Shown piece after piece: positions 27,103-35,434 of a DNA stretch of 64,000 nt (within the stretch, counting starts at the first letter, position 1; each line of letters begins with the position of its first letter). Source of the DNA: Streptacidiphilus jiangxiensis (GTDB lineage: Bacteria > Actinomycetota > Actinomycetes > Streptomycetales > Streptomycetaceae); assembly GCF_900109465.1 (NCBI RefSeq), contig NZ_FOAZ01000006.1, positions 248,001-312,000 of the forward strand, in the 5' to 3' direction. The translations under genes and the position numbers were made by a program. The notes under the pieces are model-generated. The model was not told the DNA's origin and searched no databases. It saw only the letters and a program-made list of their open reading frames with translations.

Positions 27103-27920
27103 CGCTCCACCTCTTCCGCCTCGAATGCCTGCGGATGCTGCGCGACCCGCGCTACCTCGCCCTCGCCGTGGTCGCGCCCATCGGCTTCTACCTGCTCTTC
27201 GCCACCATCTTCGGCGGCGGCCCGACGCAGCCCGGTGAACTGAAGGGCACCGTCGAGATCATGGTGGCGATGGCGGCCTACGGCGCCATCTGGGGCGCTC
27301 TGTCCGCCACCGGGCCGCGGCTCGCGCACGAGCGCAGCAGCGGGTGGCTGGAGCAACTGCGCGCGATGCCGGTGACGGGACGTCACCTGCTGACCGCCAA
27401 GCTCGCCGCCGGACTCGCGGTCGCGCTGCCCGCGCTGGTACTGGTCTGCGTCACGGCCGTGGTCGCCAAGGGCGTGCGGCTGGAGGCGTGGCAGTGGGCG
27501 GCGCTGGTGCCCGCGATGTGGCTCGGGACGCTGCCGTTCGCGCTGCTCGGTGTGGTCGTCGGGCTGCTGGTGGGGCCCGAGGCGGCGTTCCCGCTGAGCT
27601 ACGGCCTGTACATGGCCGCCTCAGCGCTCGGCGGGCTCTGGGTGCCGCCGGCCCGGCTGTCCTCCGCGCTGCAGGAGGTGGCGCACACCCTGCCCACCTA
27701 CCGGCTGGCGGACCTGGGCTGGCGCATCGCCGCCGGGCACGCGCCGACCTGGGCGGACCTCGGGGTCCTGGCCGCGTGGAGCGCGGGGCTCGCGGGGCTG
27801 ACCGTGCTGGTCCAGCAGCGTGGTCCCAGCCGTGGTCGCGGCCGTGGTCGCGGCCGAAGTCAGGAGCGCCGGGCCCGCCCGGCCGAAGACGGCGCCGCCT
27901 CTGCCCTGTCCGCCGGATGA
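27099..27920 (+). CDS. ABC-2 type permease
   Basis: The 273-residue protein has six membrane helices (starting YLALAVVAPIGFYLLFATIFGG) and the ABC-2 family loop after helix 2, ERSSGWLEQLRAMPVTGRHL. It forms the membrane channel for the preceding ATPase. The C-terminus is a basic repeat tail (SRGRGRGRGRSQERR). Start and stop overlap the neighbouring genes by ATGA on both sides, so translation is coupled. The exported compound is unknown; such sets often give resistance to antimicrobial peptides or lipids. Confidence 0.88.
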   Translation: MTLHLFRLECLRMLRDPRYLALAVVAPIGFYLLFATIFGGGPTQPGELKGTVEIMVAMAAYGAIWGALSATGPRLAHERSSGWLEQLRAMPVTGRHLLTAKLAAGLAVALPALVLVCVTAVVAKGVRLEAWQWAALVPAMWLGTLPFALLGVVVGLLVGPEAAFPLSYGLYMAASALGGLWVPPARLSSALQEVAHTLPTYRLADLGWRIAAGHAPTWADLGVLAAWSAGLAGLTVLVQQRGPSRGRGRGRGRSQERRARPAEDGAASALSAG

Positions 27921-29116
27921 CCACCTACGCTGCCAGCGTGTCCCACGCCTGGAACCGGCTGCTGCGAGCCGACCCGTCCACCGCGCCGAGCGCGGTGGAC
28001 GTGCTGGTGGTCGGCCCGGTCGCGCTCTTCGCCTGCTTCGGCGTCTGGGCCGAGCAGCACTACGCGCTGCATCCGCACCCGTGGTCGCCCGGAGGCTACC
28101 TGTTCGTCCTGGCCGCCGCCGTGCCGCTGCTGTGGCGCAGGCGGCGGCCGCTCCTGGCGGCCGCGCTGTGCCTGGCCGCGGTCACGGGCTACCACGCGGC
28201 CGGATACCCCGGGCTCGCCCCCGCCGTCCTGGCCTTTCTCGCCTGCGCGGCCCTCGGTCTGTACTGCGAACGACGCGGCCTGCTGTACGGCCTGCTGGCG
28301 GCGGGCGTGGTCTGGCTGCTGCCGACACTGCCGCCGAACGCGCTGGAGTGGTACGCGCTCGACGTGTCGATGCCCGCGCTCGCGTACGGCGCGACCGCCG
28401 TCGTCGCCCACTCGGCGCGCCGCAGGCGGCTCGAACACGACGCCCGACTGCGCGAGGAGGCCGCCGCCGGCGAGGAGCGGCTGGGGCGCCGTCTGGCCGA
28501 GGAGCGCCTGCGGATCGCCCGCGAACTGCACGACGTGCTCGCCCACACCATCTCGGTGGTCGCGGTGCAGAGCAACGTCGCCCTGGACGCGCTGGCCGCC
28601 GCGCCGCCCGAGACGGACGAGGCCCGCTCCGCGATGCTGCTGGTCCGGGGCGCCGCCCGGCAGGCCATGCCCGAACTGCGCGCCGCCCTCGACCTGCTGC
28701 GCGGTCAGGCCGCTCCGGCGGACGGCCGCCCGCAGCCGGGTCTCGGCCAACTGGGCGAGCTCGCGGAGCAGTTCCGCGAGAGCGGCCTCGCCGTCTCGCT
28801 GGAGGTGCCGGCCGAGGCCCTCGCGCTGAGCCCGCTGGTGCAGCTGACGGCCTACCGGATCACGCAGGAGGCGCTCACCAACACCCTGCGCCATACGGAC
28901 ACCGACCACGCCGGGGTCGTCCTGGGCCGCGAGGGCGACGCGCTGGTGCTGCGGATCGCGGACGAGGGGCGCGGCCGGGGGGCGGCCCCCGGTGGGGGCT
29001 TCGGCCTGCTGGGGATGAAGGAGCGCGCCGAGGCCCTCGGCGGGCAGCTGGAGGCCGGTCCGCAGGCGGCCGGCGGCTGGTTGGTCCGCGCCGAACTACC
29101 GTGGGAGACATCGTGA
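27917..29116 (+). CDS. Sensor histidine kinase, NarL/DesK type (HisKA_3)
   Basis: The 399-residue kinase has four to six N-terminal membrane helices (about residues 28-165) forming a small intramembrane sensor. It continues with a HisKA_3 dimerisation domain with the phospho-acceptor His205 (ARELHDVLAHT) and a HATPase_c domain (ITQEALTNTLRHT; IADEGRGRG; GGGFGLLGMKERA). Small sensors of this kind often detect membrane stress or the substrate of the linked transporter. It overlaps the permease by ATGA and the regulator by GTGA, so all four genes form one unit. Confidence 0.92.
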   Translation: MTTYAASVSHAWNRLLRADPSTAPSAVDVLVVGPVALFACFGVWAEQHYALHPHPWSPGGYLFVLAAAVPLLWRRRRPLLAAALCLAAVTGYHAAGYPGLAPAVLAFLACAALGLYCERRGLLYGLLAAGVVWLLPTLPPNALEWYALDVSMPALAYGATAVVAHSARRRRLEHDARLREEAAAGEERLGRRLAEERLRIARELHDVLAHTISVVAVQSNVALDALAAAPPETDEARSAMLLVRGAARQAMPELRAALDLLRGQAAPADGRPQPGLGQLGELAEQFRESGLAVSLEVPAEALALSPLVQLTAYRITQEALTNTLRHTDTDHAGVVLGREGDALVLRIADEGRGRGAAPGGGFGLLGMKERAEALGGQLEAGPQAAGGWLVRAELPWETS

Positions 29117-29778
29117 TCCGCCCCGTGATCCGCGTCCTGATCGCCGACGACCAAGCCGTGGTCCGGGCCGGCTTCCGTGCCCTGCTGGACCGCGCCGAGG
29201 ACATCGAGGTGGTCGGCGAGGCGGCGGACGGCGTCGACGCCGTCGCCCAGGCCGCCCGGTTGCGGCCGGACGTGGTGCTGATGGACGTGCGGATGCCCCG
29301 GCTGGACGGCATCGCGGCGACGGAGCGCATCGTGGCCGACCCGGCGTTGGCGGACACCCGGGTCGTGGTGGTGACCACGTTCGAGCTGGACGAGTACATC
29401 CACCGGGCGCTGCGCGCCGGTGCCAGCGGCTTCCTGCTCAAGGACCTCGACCCGGACGAGCTGCGCCGGGCCGTCCGGGTGGTGGCGGCGGGCGAGGCGC
29501 TGCTCGCGCCGAGTGTGACGCGCCGTCTGATCGGCGCCTTCACCCGGCGCGGGACGAGCCTTCCGCCGGAGCGCGTGGCAGCGGGGGCCACCCTGACCGA
29601 GCGCGAGCGCGAGGTGGTCTCCCTGGTCGGACGGGGGCTGACCAACGAGGAGATCGCCACGGAGCTGGTCATCTCCCCCGCCACGGCCAAGACGCACGTC
29701 TCCCATGCGATGACCAAGCTGGGCGCGCGCGACCGCGCCCAGCTCGTCGTCTTCGCCTACGAGACGGGTCTGGTGTGA
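29113..29778 (+). CDS. Response regulator, NarL/FixJ family
   Basis: The 221-residue regulator has an intact receiver (acidic pair in VLIADDQ, phospho-acceptor Asp58 in LMDVRMP, Lys in LLKDLD) and a LuxR-type helix-turn-helix (LTEREREVVSLVGRGLTNEEIA, ISPATAKTHVSHAMTKLG). It is the partner of the kinase just upstream and probably activates the ABC transporter operon. GTG 29113 overlaps the kinase stop; GTG 29125 is a possible alternative. Its end is 18 bases from the convergent MMPL gene. Confidence 0.93.
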   Translation: MIRPVIRVLIADDQAVVRAGFRALLDRAEDIEVVGEAADGVDAVAQAARLRPDVVLMDVRMPRLDGIAATERIVADPALADTRVVVVTTFELDEYIHRALRAGASGFLLKDLDPDELRRAVRVVAAGEALLAPSVTRRLIGAFTRRGTSLPPERVAAGATLTEREREVVSLVGRGLTNEEIATELVISPATAKTHVSHAMTKLGARDRAQLVVFAYETGLV

Positions 29779-29795
29779 GCCCGGCGTGAGCCGGC

Positions 29796-32123
29796 TCAGC
29801 CCTGGGGTTCCAGCGCCCGCACGGCCGGCCCGGCGTCCTCGGCCACCCCGGCCCGCCCGGACGCTTCGGTCGCGTCGGCCGCGTCGGCCGCGCGACGGTA
29901 GTGATCGGCGTGGCCCTCGATGTGGAGCTGCGGGATCAGGCGGTCCAGCCAGGCGGGGATCCACCAGTTGGCCCGCCCGAGCAGGTGCATCACGGCGGGG
30001 ACCAGCAGCAGGCGCACGAGGGTGGCGTCGATCAGGATGGCCGAGCCCATGCCCACGCCGATCAGCTTGATGGGCAGGTCCGGCGCGGGGACGAAGGCGG
30101 CGAACACCGCCACCATGATCGCCGCCGCGGCCGTGATCACCCGGGCCGTGGAGGCGAGCCCGGAGACGATCGACTCGGCGTTGTCCGTCGAGGTCAGCCA
30201 GGCCTCGCGCATCCGGCTGACCAGGAACACCTCGTAGTCCATGGAGAGGCCGAAGAGCACTGCGAAGGTCAGCACCGGCACGAACGCGGGCAACGGGGTG
30301 GGCGTGTCGATGCCGATGAGCCGGCCCATCGGTCCACCCTGCAGGACCAGCGCGACGACCCCGTAGGAGGCCGCCACCGACAGCAGGTTCATCGCGGCGG
30401 CCTTGAGCGCGACCACGACGCTGCGGAACGCCGCCAGGAGCAGCACCATCGACATCGCGACCACGCCGCCGATCAGCAGCGGGATGCGCCCCGCGATGTT
30501 GTCGCTGCTGTCGATCGCCGTCGCGGTCGCGCCGCCGACGTGGACGTGCAGGCCGCGGGCGTACGCGGGGATCACCCGGTCGCGCAGCCGGCGGACCAGG
30601 TCCTCGGTCGCGGTGGCCTGCGGGCCGGTCGAGGGGACGGCGGTGAACAGGACCGTCCGGCCGTCCGCGCTGGGCTGGAGCGGGCTGACGGAGACCACGC
30701 CGTCGGTGGCGCGCACGGCGGCGGCCAGCTCCCGCAGCGCCGGGACGGCGGCCCCCGCGCCGCCGGGCGGCTCGGCTATCAGCACCAACGGGCCGTTGCT
30801 GCCCGCGCCGAAGGCGGTGGTGACGGTGTCGTAGGCGATCCGGTTGGACCGGCCGGCCGGGTCGTTGCCCGCGTCGGGGAAGCCGAAGCGCACGTCGAGG
30901 AAGGGCGCGGCAAGGGCGAGCAGCACGGCGGTACCGCCGATCGCCGCCAGGACCCGGTGCCGCTGCACGAAGCGGCTCCAGCGGTGCCAGCGGCCGCCCT
31001 CGCGGGCCGGGGCCGCCGCGGGCGCGGGGCCGGCGCCCCGCCGTCCGAGGCGCGGCAGGCGGAGCCGGTCCAGGTGCGGCGCGAGGTAGCCGAGCAGGGC
31101 GGGGAAGAGCGTGCCCGCCGCCGCGAGCACCACGAGCACGGAGACGATGGCCGCGAAGGCGGCCCCGCGCATGAAGGTCAGGCCCATGGTGAACAGGCCC
31201 AGCATGCTCGTCACGACGGTGAGGCCGGCGACGAGGACGGCGCGCCCGGCGGTGTCCAGGGCGGCGACGGTGGCCGCCTGCGGGGCCAGGCCCTCGGCGA
31301 GCCATTCGCGGTAACGCGTGATCAGGAGCAGCACGTAGTCGATGCCGACGCCGATGCCGAGCATCGCGGCCAGCGAGGTCGACCAGTCCGGGACGGGCAT
31401 CAGCGCGGCGAGGGCGGGCAGTAGCAGGGCGCTGACGGCGAGTCCGCCCAGGGCGGTGAGCAGGGGCAGCCCGGCGGCGACCACGGACCCGAAGGTGATC
31501 ATCAGGATGACGGCGGCCGCGGCCATGCCGATGCCCTCCGAGCCGATGGCGCCCTGTTCGGCCTGCTGGACGGACTTGCCGCCGAGGTGGACCTGCAGTC
31601 CACCGCCTGGGTTCCGAGCCAGGTCCAGCAGTCGGTCGGTGTCCGCATTGGGCATGTCCGGCGCGTTGTCGACGTCGAGGTGCAGCACACCGAGAGCGGT
31701 GCTCGCGTTGGCGGACACCGCTCCGCGCGGGCCGTAGGGGTCGTCGACGGAGCGGACGTGCGGCACGGCGGCCATGCGCCGCAGCAGGTCCGCCACCTCC
31801 GCGCGGGCCGCGTCCGTGGTCACGGGGCCGTTGGCGCGTACGACGACGCTGATGGTGTCCCCGGCCTGGCCCGGGTAGTCGCGGGCCAGGAGCTGCTGGG
31901 CCTGCTGGGAGTCGGAGCCGGGAGCGGAGTAGTCGGCGGTGTACTTCGCGCCGAAGGCGGCGGAGGCGGCGAAGGCGATGCCGATCGCGAGCAGCCACAG
32001 CAGCACGGTCAGTCCGCGGCGACGGAAGCTCCAGCCCCCGAGCCGGCCGAGCGGCCCCGGCCGGAAGGGCGCCGAGGGACCGCGGGGTGTCCCGCGCTCG
32101 GCTGTCTGGGCTGGCTGGGGCAT
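29796..32123 (-). CDS. MMPL/RND family transporter
   Basis: The 775-residue protein has two homologous halves, each with one helix, a large external loop and five more helices. Hallmarks are DYSAPGSDSQQAQQLL in loop 1, the proton-relay helix LGIGVGIDYVLLLITRYREWLAEG, and LFGLSMDYEVFLVSRMREAW in the second half. Family members export lipids, siderophores or antibiotics using the proton gradient. GGAGGAG lies ahead of ATG 32123. It is divergent from a TetR gene, and two dyads lie in the promoter region. The longer minus-strand frame around it is not coding outside this gene. Confidence 0.92.
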   Translation of the reverse strand: MPQPAQTAERGTPRGPSAPFRPGPLGRLGGWSFRRRGLTVLLWLLAIGIAFAASAAFGAKYTADYSAPGSDSQQAQQLLARDYPGQAGDTISVVVRANGPVTTDAARAEVADLLRRMAAVPHVRSVDDPYGPRGAVSANASTALGVLHLDVDNAPDMPNADTDRLLDLARNPGGGLQVHLGGKSVQQAEQGAIGSEGIGMAAAAVILMITFGSVVAAGLPLLTALGGLAVSALLLPALAALMPVPDWSTSLAAMLGIGVGIDYVLLLITRYREWLAEGLAPQAATVAALDTAGRAVLVAGLTVVTSMLGLFTMGLTFMRGAAFAAIVSVLVVLAAAGTLFPALLGYLAPHLDRLRLPRLGRRGAGPAPAAAPAREGGRWHRWSRFVQRHRVLAAIGGTAVLLALAAPFLDVRFGFPDAGNDPAGRSNRIAYDTVTTAFGAGSNGPLVLIAEPPGGAGAAVPALRELAAAVRATDGVVSVSPLQPSADGRTVLFTAVPSTGPQATATEDLVRRLRDRVIPAYARGLHVHVGGATATAIDSSDNIAGRIPLLIGGVVAMSMVLLLAAFRSVVVALKAAAMNLLSVAASYGVVALVLQGGPMGRLIGIDTPTPLPAFVPVLTFAVLFGLSMDYEVFLVSRMREAWLTSTDNAESIVSGLASTARVITAAAAIMVAVFAAFVPAPDLPIKLIGVGMGSAILIDATLVRLLLVPAVMHLLGRANWWIPAWLDRLIPQLHIEGHADHYRRAADAADATEASGRAGVAEDAGPAVRALEPQG

Positions 32124-32151
32124 GGCTCCTCCGGATCCGGAAAGGACGACG

Positions 32152-32219
32152 GTTACGCTTCATAAGAAGAGTTACGAGGCGTAACTTAGCTGAAGGAGGA
32201 GCATAAGCTTCGACGAAGC
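32152..32219. promoter_or_regulatory. Operator dyads between MMPL exporter and tetR
   Basis: AGTTACGAGGCGTAACT at 32170-32186 has perfect 7-bp arms. A half site GTTACG occurs at 32152-32157. A second palindrome, GCTTCGACGAAGC (32207-32219), lies closer to the tetR gene. The first is very probably the binding site of the adjacent TetR protein; the second may be a further site or an mRNA hairpin. Confidence 0.65.
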
Positions 32220-32274
32220 GGTGCAGATCACATGAACAGGCGGCACCGGCGGCACGGGCGGAAGGGGTGCGATC

Positions 32275-33000
32275 GTGGGCACGACCGATGTCGAGGCCGG
32301 GCAGCCCCGGCCCAACCGTCGTGAGCGCATGCGGGCGACCACGGTCGAGGAGATCAAGACCACGGCGCTGCAGCTGATCCAGCAGCACGGCACCTCTGGA
32401 CTGCGCTTCTCCGACATCGCCGGCGAGATGGGCTTCACCGCCCCCGCCCTGTACCGCTACTTCGCCGACCGTGACGAACTGCTGACCGCCCTGGTGGCCG
32501 ACAGCTTCACCGGCCTGACGGCCGCGTTGACGGCGGCCCGCGCCGCGGCCTCCGACGACGTGGGCGACCGCCTCGAAGCGGCCTGCTTCGCCTACCGGGG
32601 CTGGGCGCTGGCCAACCCCGAGCGCTTCGCGCTGATCTTCGGGGCCCCCGTCCCCGGCTACGCCGCACCGGCCGACGGGCCCACGCTCGCGGCGGGACGC
32701 ACCACGCTCGACCACATCGCCGAGCTCTTCGCCGACGCGGCCGCGGACACGCCAACGGACGAGGACGCGGCACCCGCGGCTCCGGAGAACGAGTTCGGCC
32801 TGCCGCAGCCGATGCTGGAGGCGGTGCTGCGCACCTGGTCCACGGTGCACGGCTTCGTCTCGCTCGAGGTCTACGGCCACTTCTGCGTGCTCGACGGGCC
32901 GGCCCGGGACCGGCTCTTCGAGGCCCAGGTCCGCACGGCCGCGGCCGTCGCGGGCCTGGATCAGGCGACGGACCAGGCGACCGGAGCGGCACAGCCGTAG
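32275..33000 (+). CDS. TetR family regulator (TetR-C/WHG type) of the MMPL exporter
   Basis: The 241-residue protein has the TetR helix-turn-helix at about residues 24-70 (TALQLIQQHGTSGLRFSDIAG, FTAPALYRYFADRDEL). Its C-terminal domain contains ALANPERFALIFGAPVPGY and VHGFVSLEVYGHF, typical of one actinobacterial TetR subgroup. GTG 32275 has GAAGGGG upstream. Divergent placement next to the MMPL gene points to local repression of the exporter, lifted by its substrate. It ends in a Thr/Ala/Gln-rich tail. Confidence 0.9.
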   Translation: MGTTDVEAGQPRPNRRERMRATTVEEIKTTALQLIQQHGTSGLRFSDIAGEMGFTAPALYRYFADRDELLTALVADSFTGLTAALTAARAAASDDVGDRLEAACFAYRGWALANPERFALIFGAPVPGYAAPADGPTLAAGRTTLDHIAELFADAAADTPTDEDAAPAAPENEFGLPQPMLEAVLRTWSTVHGFVSLEVYGHFCVLDGPARDRLFEAQVRTAAAVAGLDQATDQATGAAQP

Positions 33001-33136
33001 GTGCCGAGGGGGTCGCCTGCGGCCGCGCCCGCGAGCCCTCCGCCTCCCGATCCGGACCCACCGTCAGGAGCCGACCGGACGTTGCCGGGCCGAGCCGGGG
33101 CCGGGGGCGTCAAGCCCGGCCGACGCAACCGGTACG

Positions 33137-33164
33137 CCGGGCCCCGCCTGCCGGGCCCCGCCTG
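33137..33164 (+). repeat. 14-bp tandem repeat between tetR and M48 genes
   Basis: CCGGGCCCCGCCTG is present twice in tandem (33137-33150, 33151-33164) and then begins a third time (CCGGGT). It lies in the 169-base gap between convergent genes and could form GC-rich stems; nothing else is seen in that gap. Confidence 0.75.
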
Positions 33165-33169
33165 CCGGG

Positions 33170-34354
33170 TCACCCCTCGTGGGCCGCCGCGAGGCGGGGC
33201 GGATCGGGCACTCCGTGGTCGCGGGCCCAGGCACGGGCCTGGGCGATGCGGGCGACGGTGGGCGGATGGCTGGCGAAGAGCGCCACGGTCAGCGGGTGCG
33301 GCGCCAGGTCGGCGATGTTGAGGACCGCGAGCCGGCGCTGCATCGCCACCACCGTGCCCGGAGCGCGCGTCAGGTCCAACGCGTAGGTGTCGGCGCGGGC
33401 CTCGACCTGTCGGCTGCGCAGGTTGTACACCGGACCCCCGAGGGCGCCGGCGAGCGTGCCGAGCGCCGCCACCAGCGCCAGCGACCGCGGGTCGGACGCC
33501 CGGGAGACGCCTGCGGCGTCGAGCAGCGGCGGCCAGTGCAGCGCGGCCGCGAGCAGGCAGACCACCCCGGCCGCTCCCAGCGCGCCGACCAGGGTGCCGT
33601 AGAGGACGTCGCGGCGTGCGGCGTGACCGAGTTCGTGCGCGGTGACGGCCGCGACCTCCTCGGGCGCGGCCTGCTCGACCGTGGTGTCCCAGACGACGAC
33701 CCGCCGGGTGCGGCCGATACCGGAGACGTACGCGTTGACCGCGCTGGTGCGCCGCGAGGCGTCGCTCACCAGGATGTCGCGCACCCGCACCCCGGAGGCC
33801 TCGACGACGGCCATCAGCGCCCGGCGCAGCTCCCCCTCGGGCAGCGGCGTGAAGCGGTTGAACAGCGGCTCGACGAGCACCGGCACCAGGAACGACAGCG
33901 CCACCACCAGCAGCGCCGCGCCGAGCGCGGCCACCGCCCACCACGCGTCCGGCAGCCGACGCATCAGCGCGTAGAGGGCGACGGAGACCCCGGCGAAGAG
34001 CGTGACGCCGATCGCCAGCCCCTTGCCCGCGTCGGCGGCGAACAGCCGCCAACTGCGGTGGGACAGACCCCAACGGCGGTTGACCACCTCCGCCCGCAGC
34101 GACAGCGGCAGCGCCACGACGAACGACACGAGCTGCAGGGCGACCGCCCCCAGCGCGGCGGTCGCGATCCACCCGCCGCCCGCGACGTCCCCGGCGGCGC
34201 GCACCAGCGCGGCGCCCAGCGGCGTGAACCCGAGCAGGAGCGGCACGGCGAGCCCGAGCAGCATCGAGGTGTACCGCAGCGGTGCCACCTCCCGCTTCCG
34301 GGAACGGGACCGCTCGATCTGCTCAGGGGTGAAGTCGTCCTCCAGAGGCGCCAT
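33170..34354 (-). CDS. M48 family metallopeptidase (Ste24/CAAX-protease type)
   Basis: The 394-residue integral membrane zinc protease has the M48 motif HELGHA near residue 243 (AVTAHELGHAARRD). The third zinc ligand Glu is in SRQVEARADTYALDLT. At least four membrane helices precede and follow (residues about 28-50, 63-85, 105-125, 145-165, 255-275). The order matches Ste24/HtpX-like proteases, which cleave membrane or misfolded proteins. It lies back to back with the acidic protein gene at 34409. ATG 34354 is the only start giving the normal family N-terminus. Confidence 0.9.
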   Translation of the reverse strand: MAPLEDDFTPEQIERSRSRKREVAPLRYTSMLLGLAVPLLLGFTPLGAALVRAAGDVAGGGWIATAALGAVALQLVSFVVALPLSLRAEVVNRRWGLSHRSWRLFAADAGKGLAIGVTLFAGVSVALYALMRRLPDAWWAVAALGAALLVVALSFLVPVLVEPLFNRFTPLPEGELRRALMAVVEASGVRVRDILVSDASRRTSAVNAYVSGIGRTRRVVVWDTTVEQAAPEEVAAVTAHELGHAARRDVLYGTLVGALGAAGVVCLLAAALHWPPLLDAAGVSRASDPRSLALVAALGTLAGALGGPVYNLRSRQVEARADTYALDLTRAPGTVVAMQRRLAVLNIADLAPHPLTVALFASHPPTVARIAQARAWARDHGVPDPPRLAAAHEG

Positions 34355-34408
34355 GGCACCTAGTGTGGGGGATCCGGGAGTCGCCGAAACCGCACGCGAG
34401 GAGCCGTC

Positions 34409-34987
34409 ATGGAGCTGCACAACCCTGCGCCCTTCACCGTGGACCAGGTGGTGCACGCCCTGTCCGTGCTGGGCCAGGAGGTGGTCGCGGACCCGGAGTA
34501 CCGGCCCGACGGACCCACCGACGACGACCTGCCCGAGTTGCTCGGTGGTCTGCTCGGCCGGGTGGAGCTGGAAGTCGCCACGGTGGTGGATCCGGACGAC
34601 GAGCCCCCGCAGGCACTGGCGGCGCTGCTGGAGGGGTGGCGTGCCGAGAGCGACGACGTGTCCCTGCACCGTGCGGTGCTGATGCACCGCCTGCAACGAA
34701 CGGCGTTCGACGTCGGGGCGGCGCTGGGCGAGGAGGAGGACGAGGACGAGGAGGACGACGAGCCGACCGGCCCGCCCGGCGTCGCCGGCTCCGCGGCCTG
34801 CGCGCTGGCCGCGGCGGACCTGCTGGCGGCGCAGGCGGCCGTGGACGACGGCCACATCCGCCGCGCCCGCCGCGCGCTCGACTCCGTCGAGGGCTTCCTC
34901 GCCCAGGCGCTGCTGACGGTGCACCTGCTCCGCCTGGAGGTACGCGCGGAGGAGGAGGACGACGAGGACGAGGACGACGAGGGCTGA
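34409..34987 (+). CDS. Acidic hypothetical protein with Glu/Asp-rich runs
   Basis: I do not recognise this 192-residue protein. It has an ordered first part (residues 1-100, MELHNPAPFTVDQVVHAL start), an acidic run at about 109-116 (EEEDEDEEDD), a helical Ala-rich part with AALAAADLLAAQAAVDDGHIRRARRAL-like spacing, and a second acidic end (EEEDDEDEDDEG). It has no membrane segment or signal peptide and is likely cytoplasmic. The acidic runs are coded by GAG/GAC repeats. It is divergent from the M48 protease, 54 bases apart. Confidence 0.6.
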   Translation: MELHNPAPFTVDQVVHALSVLGQEVVADPEYRPDGPTDDDLPELLGGLLGRVELEVATVVDPDDEPPQALAALLEGWRAESDDVSLHRAVLMHRLQRTAFDVGAALGEEEDEDEEDDEPTGPPGVAGSAACALAAADLLAAQAAVDDGHIRRARRALDSVEGFLAQALLTVHLLRLEVRAEEEDDEDEDDEG

Positions 34988-35045
34988 CCGCCGCCCGCCC
35001 GCCGCCCGGGGCCCGCTCCCTGGGCGTGCCGGCTGCGGCCACGGC

Positions 35046-35320
35046 GGCCCAAGACCCCGCTGACCCACGGTCCCGGTGGCCCGGCGGCCCACGGCCCCGG
35101 CGGCCCAAGGCCCCAGCGGCCCAAGGCTCCACTGACCCACGGTCCCGGTGGCCCAGCGGCCCACGGCCCCGGCAGCCCAGGGTCCCGGCGGCCCAAGGCC
35201 CCGGTGGCCCAGCGTCCCCGGTGGCCCAGGGTCCCGGCGGCCCACGGTCCCGGTGGCCCAGCGGCCCACGGCCCCGGTGGTCCAAGGTCCCGCTGACCGA
35301 CGGCCCCGGCAGCCCGTGCC
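35046..35320. repeat. GC-rich minisatellite, 16-bp unit with 8-bp half units
   Basis: About 18 imperfect units of the type GGCCCACGGCCCCGGT follow each other without spacers. Three 8-bp half units (GGCCCGGC or GGCCCAGC) occur at 35078, 35150 and 35255. A 40-bp higher-order block (full, half, full unit) therefore appears three times, starting at 35062, 35134 and 35239. No gene is seen in 34988-35434; the array fills most of it and ends about 115 bases before coxS. Confidence 0.9.
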
Positions 35321-35394
35321 CCCAAGGGGCGGATCGGCCTGCGGGGCCGCGAACGGCGGCCTAGTGTAGGGGTATAGCCGGATTTCTGCCGTTT

Positions 35395-35417
35395 CGGGCC
35401 CTGGGTCTCAGGGCCCG
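35395..35417 (+). promoter_or_regulatory. Leader hairpin before coxS
   Basis: CGGGCCCTG (35395-35403) pairs exactly with CAGGGCCCG (35409-35417) around GGTCT. It sits about seven bases ahead of the coxS ribosome site (AGGAGGGCAG). GGTATA-type sequence at 35370-35376 could be the -10 region of the operon promoter. Confidence 0.5.
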
Positions 35418-35434
35418 AGAGCTCAGGAGGGCAG

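Noticed and set aside
28852-32880. A very long minus-strand frame of 1342 codons
   Set aside because: It is a shadow of the MMPL, kinase, regulator and tetR genes in other frames; its sequence is low-complexity and Arg/Ala-rich.
35046-35320. CRISPR-like array
   Set aside because: Units are 16 bp, imperfect and directly adjacent, with no spacers and no cas genes.
34988-35370. Gly/Pro/Trp repeat proteins coded in the minisatellite
   Set aside because: The frames are only translations of the repeat, lack a ribosome site and differ in composition from neighbouring genes.
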